A stretch of DNA of 64,000 bases. Source: Bin87 sp965220095. Its GTDB lineage: Bacteria > Chloroflexota > Dehalococcoidia > Lucifugimonadales > UBA3495. The DNA lies in the NCBI GenBank assembly GCA_965220095.1, contig OZ244805.1, positions 248,001 to 312,000 on the forward strand, written 5' to 3'. Made by a program: the position numbers and the translations under genes. This document shows positions 42,568-50,500 of the stretch, piece after piece. Numbering within the stretch: position 1 is the first letter of the stretch; every line of letters begins with the position of its first letter. The notes beneath the pieces are model-generated. The model saw nothing but the letters and a program-made list of their open reading frames with translations, made no database searches and had not been told where the DNA came from.

Positions 42568-43872
42568 CTATTGCACCGACCCGCCCAGCGACCAGGGGCT
42601 GGTGCGGTCGATGGTGATATCGACGAGCTGGCCGGCGAAGTCAATGCCGGCGAGGTCAATGCCGGCGGCGTCATCCGGTGCGTCAAAGTACACCAGTTTG
42701 TTGCCACGGGTGCGGCCGGTCCAGCGGCCTCGCTTGCGACTTTCCACCAACACTTGCACCGTCTGTTGCATGTAGTGCGCGTTGATGCCCGTGAGGATGC
42801 TCTCCTGGAGGGTGTCCAGTTCCTTGAGCCGGCGACGTTTGTCGTCCTGGGGCACGTCATCAGTCATGGTGCGGTCGGCGATAGTGCCGGGCCTGGTGGA
42901 ATACGCGGCGCCATGCACCTTGTCGAACCGCAAGTCGTCCACGAGTTGCATGGTGTTCTGGAACTGCGCCTCGGTTTCCCCGGGGAAACCCACGATGATG
43001 TCCGTGCTCATGGTAACCCCGGGCACCGTGTCGCGAATCTCGCTGACGATGTCGCGGTATTCGGCGACGGTGTAGGGGCGGCGCATCTGGCGCAGGACAA
43101 CATCGTCGCCCGCCTGCACCGGCAGGTTGATGTGCTCGCAAACCTTGGGTAAATCGGCAACCGACTTGATGATGCGGCTGCTCATATATGACGGGTGGGA
43201 AGTTAGGAACCGTATCCGGTCGAGGCCGTCAATAGCATTGAGACGGGTAAACAGGTCGGCAAGGTCGTGGCCGTCGTCGCGATCGTGGCCGTAGGCGTCC
43301 ACGGTCTGGCCCAGTACGGTTACTTCGCGCACGCCGCGAGCCGACAGCAGTTCCACCTCGTGGGAAATATCAGCCACCGAGCGGCTCACCTGTCGACCTC
43401 GACGATAGGGGATGATGCAGAAGGAACACATCAGGTCGCAGCCGTGGATGATGGGAACATAGGTTGCCACGTCGGGTCGTTGCGGCGCCAGCGAACCCAC
43501 GCATCCTTCCCAGTCCAAACCCAACCGGTCGCCAACCAGTTCCAGCAAGGGTTCGAACTGCTGCGGTCTCAGGAACAGGTCAACGTGGGGGAAGCGGCGT
43601 TGCAGCTCTTCGGTGCGGGGGCCGACCATGCAGCCCGTAAGTGCGAGCACAGAGTCGGGGCGAGTTTTGCGCAGCGGCTGGGTCAGGTTCAGGTGGCCGG
43701 CAACTTTGTCTTCGGCGCTCTGCCGAACCACGCATGAGTTGAGCACGACCACATCTGCGTCGGCGGGGCGCTCTACGGCGGAAAGGCCCAGTTGCTCTAA
43801 CGCCGACCCCAAGCGTTCGGAGTCGGCGGTATTCATCTGGCAACCGATGGTCCAGATGTGATAAGTCTGCAT
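42568..43872 (-). CDS. miaB: tRNA-2-methylthio-N6-dimethylallyladenosine synthase
   Basis: A 434-residue radical-SAM methylthiotransferase. The N-terminal domain has the auxiliary cluster cysteines (IWTIGCQMN, VVLNSCVVR, ALTGCMVGP). The radical-SAM motif is CDLMCSFCIIPYRRGR. The C-terminal TRAM domain (VQVLVESRKRGRWTGRTRGNKLVYFDAP) is complete. It modifies i6A37 of tRNAs. tRNA-Ser lies 84 bp upstream on the same strand. Confidence 0.93.
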   Translation of the reverse strand: MQTYHIWTIGCQMNTADSERLGSALEQLGLSAVERPADADVVVLNSCVVRQSAEDKVAGHLNLTQPLRKTRPDSVLALTGCMVGPRTEELQRRFPHVDLFLRPQQFEPLLELVGDRLGLDWEGCVGSLAPQRPDVATYVPIIHGCDLMCSFCIIPYRRGRQVSRSVADISHEVELLSARGVREVTVLGQTVDAYGHDRDDGHDLADLFTRLNAIDGLDRIRFLTSHPSYMSSRIIKSVADLPKVCEHINLPVQAGDDVVLRQMRRPYTVAEYRDIVSEIRDTVPGVTMSTDIIVGFPGETEAQFQNTMQLVDDLRFDKVHGAAYSTRPGTIADRTMTDDVPQDDKRRRLKELDTLQESILTGINAHYMQQTVQVLVESRKRGRWTGRTRGNKLVYFDAPDDAAGIDLAGIDFAGQLVDITIDRTSPWSLGGSVQ

Positions 43873-43956
43873 TTAACCAGATCCCGTCTTCACAGGGCCG
43901 TTCCGGTGCGGTTTTCTCGGTGTCAGTTGTCCCGATTGAGGGAGCCCGGGCAACGA

Positions 43957-44048
43957 TGGCGGAGGGAGCGGGATTCGAACCCGCGATCCCAGTTTCCCAG
44001 GATAAGCGCTTAGCAGGCGCCCGCACTAGACCACTATGCGATCCCTCC
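43957..44048 (-). tRNA. tRNA-Ser (GCU anticodon), CCA encoded
   Basis: Acceptor stem GGAGGGA/TCCCTCC, anticodon loop CTGCTAA giving GCT, a long variable arm (class II) and T arm GCGGGTTCGAATCCCGC. Discriminator G and an encoded CCA follow. Confidence 0.95.
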
Positions 44049-44113
44049 TAACCCGGTAGGGTTTGGTAAATTATAGCCGATTGTGAACCGGGACACAAAC
44101 GAACGCCACGGCC

Positions 44114-44500
44114 TCACACGCCGGCGGCCCCACCGTCCAGCAAGCCCAGCATACGGTTGACGAAACGGTGGACTACCGGCCGGTTCAACTTTATTTCGTA
44201 GTCTTCCAGATCCTGGTGGAAAAAATGTATGTGGAATCGTTCCGCAGCCAGGAAGCCCGCCAGAACCAGCGGATCGTCGTATTCGTCCGCCAGCTGGGAA
44301 ACCGCATTCTTCATGGAGCGGTGGCTTCGATACTGCCAGCCCCGTTGCTGGGCCAGCGCTGATACGATGTGAGTGGCCGCTCCGTACAATTTTTCCGAAC
44401 CCTGGACGTCGTCTCCCGCGGCGAATTCCCGGTCAGACGCGACCAAAAAATCACGGGCAGTCTGGCCGCGTTCTTGCGAGTTCATCTCTTTGGTGGTCAT
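44114..44500 (-). CDS. PaREP1/HEPN-like small protein
   Basis: A 128-residue all-helical protein. The pattern AGDDVQGSEKLYGAATHIVSALAQQRGW..RSHRSMKNAVSQLADEYDDPLVLAGFLAAERFHIHFFHQDLEDYEI resembles the PaREP1/HEPN-type family, in which the RSH and AERFH positions recur. HEPN domains can be ribonucleases, but the canonical RxxxxH motif is not obvious here. It is a single gene upstream (in the reading direction) of a 136-bp gap and the LLM gene. Confidence 0.65.
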   Translation of the reverse strand: MTTKEMNSQERGQTARDFLVASDREFAAGDDVQGSEKLYGAATHIVSALAQQRGWQYRSHRSMKNAVSQLADEYDDPLVLAGFLAAERFHIHFFHQDLEDYEIKLNRPVVHRFVNRMLGLLDGGAAGV

Positions 44501-44636
44501 CGTCGCTCCGGGCCGGGGTTTTCCAGCTTTGATCCCATGCTAGACTGGTGCTAGACCGACAAGCCGGCAGCGTCAACGTGTCTAAGTCGCGGAGGGAGAG
44601 CGCCTCGGATCGTGGCCGGTATCAACTAAAATTCCT

Positions 44637-45743
44637 TTAAAATTCCTTGATGCGCGGCAACACCTCGCGGCCAAACAGCTCGATGGATTTCATCACCGAT
44701 TCGTGGCGTAGTCCCGGCTGCTGGAAAGCCAGATCCACCACCCCAACACCGCAATGGTCGTGATATTCCCGTAACTGTTCCACCACCGTGTCCGGGCTTC
44801 CCACGAAGTTCAGCATGAATCCGATGCCCCGGTTGACGTTGGTCTGGGGAGGGTTGGCTATCCCCACACGCCCATCGGACGGCGCATCTGGAACTTCGTG
44901 GGTGGTTGCCCGGCCTGGGGTAACCGGAGCATTCTGAGATGCCCCCGCTGCCGCTTCCAAAATCAATGCGCGTTTTTCTTCCGCCAGGGCATCGGTTTCG
45001 GCCAGACAGATACCGCCCCGGTAAGCGATGTTATCGGCCGTGGGTTGCCAACCGGCGTCTTCACAGCAGCGGAAATACGCCTCAATCACCCGCCGCATAT
45101 CCTCCGCGCGGTCGTAGGAAACGGCTACACCCAGCCGATTGGACGCGGCGTGAGCAACCGTGGGTTCGCTTCTGGTGGCCACGAAGATGGGCAGCGACGC
45201 CCCCTGAATGGGACGGGGCCATACGGCGACGGTCTCGTAGTCGTAATGTTGCCCGTGCCAGGCGAATGGTTCGGCCGCGGTGAGTGCGTGCCGGACGATA
45301 TCGATGCCTTCAAGCAACCGCGACCGCGCTTCCTCACGATCCACACCGTGCACCGCGTCTTCATTGGGAGTGCCCCGCATAAACGCCACTACCAGCCGTC
45401 CCCCGGTCAGGTTGTCCAGCATCCCGATCTCTTCGGCGGCGCGAACGGGATTGTTGATGGGTAAGAGCTGCCCCAGCATGGCGATTCTGGCCACCCGACA
45501 CCGTTGGGCGACGGTGGCCGCCATCACCGCAGGGCTGGGGGTGAGCCGGGTGCCCGAGTAATGATGTTCCGATACGCTGATCCAGTCAAAACCCACCGAT
45601 TCAGCCAGCTCGCATTCGGCCAATCCCTCCCGGTAGGACCGCTCTGAGGCTTCCGGGTCAATGTGCGCCGGCGCAACCGGCCAGGCCCCAGGCAGCGAAT
45701 GCCGCTCCGAATATCCCATGCAGCCGAAGTATGACGCTTTCAT
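44637..45743 (-). CDS. LLM class flavin-dependent oxidoreductase, second copy
   Basis: A 368-residue bacterial-luciferase-like monooxygenase. It has CELAESVGFDWISVSEHHYSGTRLTPSPAVMAATVAQRC, LGQLLPINNPVRAAEEIGMLDNLTGGRLVVAFMRGTPNE, and the C-terminal FVGSPDTVVEQLREYHDHCGVGVVDLAFQQPG. This pattern is closer to alkanal/FMN-type LLM enzymes than to the one at 7252. GGAGG precedes ATG 45743. The upstream VOC gene fragment probably formed an operon with it before the insertion sequence arrived. Confidence 0.9.
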   Translation of the reverse strand: MKASYFGCMGYSERHSLPGAWPVAPAHIDPEASERSYREGLAECELAESVGFDWISVSEHHYSGTRLTPSPAVMAATVAQRCRVARIAMLGQLLPINNPVRAAEEIGMLDNLTGGRLVVAFMRGTPNEDAVHGVDREEARSRLLEGIDIVRHALTAAEPFAWHGQHYDYETVAVWPRPIQGASLPIFVATRSEPTVAHAASNRLGVAVSYDRAEDMRRVIEAYFRCCEDAGWQPTADNIAYRGGICLAETDALAEEKRALILEAAAGASQNAPVTPGRATTHEVPDAPSDGRVGIANPPQTNVNRGIGFMLNFVGSPDTVVEQLREYHDHCGVGVVDLAFQQPGLRHESVMKSIELFGREVLPRIKEF

Positions 45744-45799
45744 GCTTAGACCCTCCGGCGGGTTGCTCTGATGGATCCGGTGAGCTGAGGCAGGTGATT

Positions 45800-46134
45800 T
45801 TAGCCGGTGGTGGTTTCGTAGTTCACCATCCAGTTGAAACCGAACCGGTCGGTGCACATGCCGAAGTAGGCGCCCCAGAACATATCCTGGGGCGGCATGG
45901 GAACGGTTCCGCCTGCGGAGAGTCCATTGATGAGGCGGTCGGTTTCTGCCCGGCTTTCGGTGGCGATGCTGATGGAGAAATTGTTGCCGGCATTGGGGGG
46001 AGGCTCGAACAAAGAGGTGGTGTCGCTCCCCATAAGCACGCCGGAGACAATGGGCAGGGAGATGTGCATGATGCGGTCTTTCTCACCATCGGGCACCGAC
46101 ATATCGGCGGGGCCGTCGGCGAAGGTTGCGATCC
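45800..46134 (-). pseudogene. VOC/PhnB-like glyoxalase-fold protein, 5' end lost to insertion sequence
   Basis: The frame reads IATFADGPADMSVPDGEKDRIMHISLPI...GVLMGSDTTSLFEPPPNAGNNFSISIATES and ends NWMVNYETTTG, which is the second half of a PhnB/3-demethylubiquinone-methyltransferase-like VOC protein. The first half is replaced by the insertion sequence whose end lies at about 46135. An internal ATG at 46102 would give 100 residues but not a full fold. The missing half is not found on the other side of the element. Confidence 0.82.
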
Positions 46135-46153
46135 AAGCTGGACTTTCCGCATT

Positions 46154-47537
46154 TCAAGCGGCGTAAGCCAGGGAATCGACAAGTCGGTGGTACAGAGCGA
46201 CTGGGAGTTCCTGCGTATCGGGGTCGACGGCCGACGTTGAAAAACCCTCCGAGGCCAGCCACAGGTGGCGTCGCACCAGGGCAATGGCGTCCACGAAGGT
46301 CGGCAACGGCTTGTCGTACCAGGCCGCTCGGCGCTGGGTCATGGGGCGCTGTTTTTGCAACCCGTGGGCGGCCAGGGTGGTCCAGGAGAAGATTCCCAGC
46401 AGGACGGGCGTGGTGCGGGCGATGGCCAGGTCGGACCACTGGCGTTGGGTTTCCAGGCCCAGGTGGGTCCGCACCTCCTGAAAGGTAACTTCCAGTTGCC
46501 AGCGCAGGACAAACCATTCCAGGATCTGGGTCGGGTCCGCCGCGGGGTCGGTGCACAGCAAGGCCTGGGTGGCGAAGGAGCCCTGGGGATCTCGGATCAG
46601 CACCCAGCGGATGCGGACTGGAGACTTGCCGGAGCGGTACCAGACCGCCGTTTGCGACGTGAGTTCCACCGTGCGGGTGGCGCCGTCATACCAGGCCACG
46701 GCCACGCTGGCCCAAGTTGCCTGGGGCTGGTCGAGGATCGTTTTCAGCGCGGGTCGCCGCGCGCCTTTCAGCGGCGGGCGGCCGTTCTGACCCGGCTGAC
46801 GGGCTGGCGCGGGCGCATAGAGAGCGGCGTCCAGCCGTAGTCTGGCAATGAGGGTAACGGGTTCACGGAGGGATTGGCAGCAGTGGAGCAGGTCCAGCAC
46901 GGCGTAGCTGTTGTCGCCCACCAGCGCCAGTGGACGTTGGGGCAGCCAGCGTGGTTCGGCAGGCTCACCATGAGCGGGGTTGCAGGATCATCTGTCGCGC
47001 CCAGTCGGTGAGCTTCTTGTGCCGACGTCCCTGCTGTTGGTAGTACCGGGTCGATGGCGCCAGCACGGTGAGCGCCGGCAAGGCCCAATGGCGTCCGGCC
47101 CAAGGCACGTGGCCCAGCCACATCAGGGAGATCCAGCGCAGGCCGCTGGCCTTGACCAGTTGGCTCCGGCTGGAACGCACCGCGTCGCGGTAGATGCCCC
47201 GACCTTTGATCTTGGCGCCGCGACGCCGCTCCAGGGTTTCGTCGATGCCGAAGACCAAGGGGCCATCCCCACCATCAAGGTGCTGGAGCAGCAACACCAA
47301 GAGGATGCGCGCCGCTGCACGGGGCGACCACACCGCCCGGTTGAGCACCTCATGGTAGCGGGCGTAATCGCGGTGATCGCTGCGGCCCATGACCCGCAGG
47401 GCCGCGGCGACGGTGCGCTGACCCGGGGTCAGGATCGCGCCCACCAGCAGTACCTGGGCTTTCCGCCAGGTCGGGTTGGTAAACAGCGTTGCGAAGGGAA
47501 TGAGTATGGATACAATGGCATCGGGCAGGGTAAGCAT
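46154..47537 (-). pseudogene. DDE transposase interrupted by a dispersed palindrome
   Basis: The first part (ATG 47537) has MLTLPDAIVSILIPFATLF, LRVMGRSDHRDYARYHEVLNRAVWS and FGIDETLERRRGAKIKGRGIYRDAVRSS, where the Asp of the DDE core lies, and ends at a stop at 46965. The second part resumes in another frame at VGDNSYAVLDLLHCC (second Asp) and continues through FVLRWQLEVTFQEVRTHLG (Glu) to LVDSLAYAA. Between them lie about 28 bases that match the CTTGTCGA-family palindrome and carry the stop. Without them the coding sequence would be complete. Confidence 0.85.
46952..46977 (-). repeat. Dispersed palindromic repeat inside transposase gene
   Basis: On the minus strand this reads CCGCTCATGGTGAGC followed by CTGCCGAACCA, differing from the copy at 3801-3826 at only two positions. 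It interrupts the transposase between two conserved blocks. Confidence 0.8.
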
Positions 47538-47599
47538 AGCTGGGCCTTTAGTGAGATTTTGGTCAGGCCAGCTTACCCTGTCTTTATACTTTTTCTAAA

Positions 47600-50500
47600 T
47601 TATGCGTAAAGCCTAGCCAAGTCGACCACCCTGATGGTGACGTCCAGAGTGCTGACTTCGCTGCCTTCTGTGACCTGCACCGTGATCTCGTATTCGTTGT
47701 CGCCATCGTAGTCCACCGCGCTTTCGTAGTCTGGGCCGTTGGGGAAGTCGCTGGAATAGAAAGTCAGCTCGCCGCTGTTGGCGTCGATGCTGAAGCCTTC
47801 GTAGTCGCCGATCGCCTCGAGGCTCCACGAAATTGTCCCACCGGAGCCACTGGCCGTGTAGGTGCCCACCGCATCCGTGCCGTTCTCCGCGTATTCGGAC
47901 ACGGCGGGTCCAGATACCACCAGCAGGTCGGTCACCGTGACTGTTACGTCCAACTTCCCAAACTCGGTGCCTTCGGTGGCCTGCACCGTTACCTCGTAAA
48001 CGTTGTTGGTGTTGTCGTCGACCGGGTTCTCGTAGTCAGGGGAACTGCTGAAAGTCAGCACGCCGGTGCCGCTGTCGAAAGTGAATACCCCGCTGTCGGC
48101 CCCCAACAGGCTCCACGAAATTGACCCACCGGTGCCAGTGGCTGAGTAGGTGTCCACCGCAGCCGTGGCGTTCTCATCGTAACTGATCTCCGCCAATCCA
48201 GATGTCCCGCGCACCACCGGCAGGTCGGTCACGGTGACTGCAACACCCAAACTGGCGGTTACCGCATCTTCGCCCGTCCCCTCGGTGGCCTGCACCGTTA
48301 CCTCGTAAACATTGTCGGTGTCGGCGTCAGCCGGAGTCTCGTAGTTGGGGCCGTTGGGGAAGTCGGTGGAATCGAAAGCCAGCGCCCCGCTGTTGGCGTC
48401 GATGCTGAATGCACCGCTGTCGGCCCCCGTCAGGCTCCAGATTGGGTTTCCGCTGGCCGTGTAGGTGCCCACCGTAACCGTGCCATTCTCGGCGTAATCT
48501 ACCTGCGTTGAGCCGGTAACGGTTGGCGATACCACGGTCACGGTTACGATCTTCGTGACCGTGACCGTGGAGCCACCGGACTGCACCGTGGCTACCACCG
48601 TTACCACATAGACGTTGTTGGTGTCGGAGTCGCTCGGACTCTCGTAGTCTGGGGGACTGTTGAAGGTGAGGACTCCCCCGCTGTCGATACTGAATGAGTC
48701 GCGGTCGGTCCCCGTCAGCCGCCAGGTGGGGCTCCCGCCGGCGGTGTACGTCTCCACCGGGTCAGTACGGTTCTCCGCGTAACTGATCTCTGTGCTTCCG
48801 GATACCACCGGCGCCACGCTGACCGTCACCGCGCCGGTGTCGGTGAGGGCGCCGTCTCCGCTCCCGTCTGCAACGGTGTAGGTGAAAGAGTCGAAGCCGG
48901 CGAAATCGGTGTCGGTGTCGGTGTCGGTGTCGGGTGTGTAGGTGATGGTGGCCTTACCATCTGCTATTGCTAGCACGGCGGTCCCGTTGGGCGGGTCCGT
49001 AACCGCGGTCACGCTGAGGGTCGTATTAGCGTCCTCGTCCGTGTCGTTGTCCAGCACATCGTTCGACACGTTGTCATCTGAGACTGCTATGACCACAGGC
49101 GTGCCTTCGTCGGTGCTGTAGGTGTCGTCCACCGCCACCGGCGCGTCGTTCGCATCGGTCACCCTGACGGTTACATCCAGCGTGCCAGTAACGCTTTCAT
49201 CGTCAGCTTGCAAACTAAATTCATACAAATTGTCTTTGTTGTCGTCTTTGGGATCCTCGAAGTTGCGTTTAGAAGCGAAGTACAGCTTGCCCTGAAAAAC
49301 GGTGCTGCCGTCAACAAAGCTGAATTCACTGCTGTCGTCCCGCTCCGATACGGAGTGCTCCCCCACCCTCCACGTCAACGTGTCACCCTCCGGGTCGGTG
49401 GCCGTGTAGGTCCCCAAAACAATCGCATCCGTATCCGCGTTCTCAGCCACTTTGATAGGGGACCCCGGAGTGGACCCCGGCCCGGTGACCACCGGAGCTT
49501 CGTTCACGTTGGTTACGGTTACGGTGACGTCCAGCGTAACTGAGTATTTGGTGTTGGATTCTAAGGGGCTCCCGTCCCTCGCCTTTACGGTGATCTCATA
49601 CACGTTATCGGGCAAGTTTGCGGCGTCGTCAGGATCGCCGTCAACCGGATTCTCGAAGTCAGGGGAGCTCTGGAAGGACACGACGCCGGTGTCGGCAGCG
49701 ACCACAAAGTCATTTTGGTCGGGTCTACCTGACACCTCAATGTATATGTCAGCACCCTCCGGGTCGGTGGCGATGTAGGTCCCGATCGGGGCCGTGCCAT
49801 TCTCCGCGTACACGACCGTTGTGGGTCCTGACGTTATCGTTGGAGGTTCATTGACGTCGGTTACGGTAACGGTTACGTCCAGCGTGCCCGTCACCGCATC
49901 ATCGCCCGTCCCTACGGTGGCCACCACCGTTACGTTATAGACGTTCCCGGATGGATCCTCGAAGTCCGGGGGACTGTTGAAGGTGAGGACGCCGTCGCTG
50001 TCAATGCTGAATTTGTCGCTATCGATCCCGGACAGGCTCCAGGTGGGGTTCCCGCCGGCGGTGTACGTCGCCACCGACCCAGTGCCGTTCTCGGCGAAGC
50101 TCGGCGTCGATCCGGACACCACCGGTCGCACCTTGACCGTAATCGTGCCAGTGTCGGTCTGTGGGTCGCTAGCGTCGCCGTCCGTAACGGTGTAGGTGAA
50201 GGTGTCGATGCCCGCGAAGCCGGTGTTGGGCGTGTAGGTGATGATGCCGCCGGAGATGACGGTGGTGCCCTTGCTGGGGGTAGTTACCGAATCCGCGACC
50301 ACTGTGAGGGTAGTCCCCACGTCCACGTCTGTGTCGTTGCCCAGCACGTCGATGTTTACTGGGATGTCCTCGACAGTCACGCCAGTGTCGTCAACCGCCA
50401 GCGGCGCGTCGTTCACCGCTGTCACGGTAACGGTAACGGTCCCGGTATCGGTATCGGTCCCGTCCGACAGGGTGTAGTTGAAGCTGGCGGTCCCGTTGAA

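Larger units (their letters stand above)
46135..47618 (-). mobile_element. DDE insertion sequence, copy 1, joining two truncated genes
   Basis: The ends are imperfect inverted repeats: AAGCTGGACTTTCCGCAT at 46135-46152, and on the minus strand TGGCTAGGCTTTACGCAT reading inward from about 47618. Copy 2 has the matching AAGCTGGACTTTGCAC near 63214. No target duplication is visible, and each flank carries a different truncated gene, so the present junctions probably arose by recombination or adjacent deletion. Family: DDE_5/IS4-IS701-like, not settled. Confidence 0.75.

Noticed and set aside
46135..47618. Target-site duplication around insertion-sequence copy 1
   Set aside because: The flanking bases do not match in any short window, so simple transposition in place is not supported.
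48905..48940. (TCGGTG)n tract as a phase-variable switch
   Set aside because: The unit is six bases, so length changes keep the frame and only alter the number of Asp-Thr pairs.
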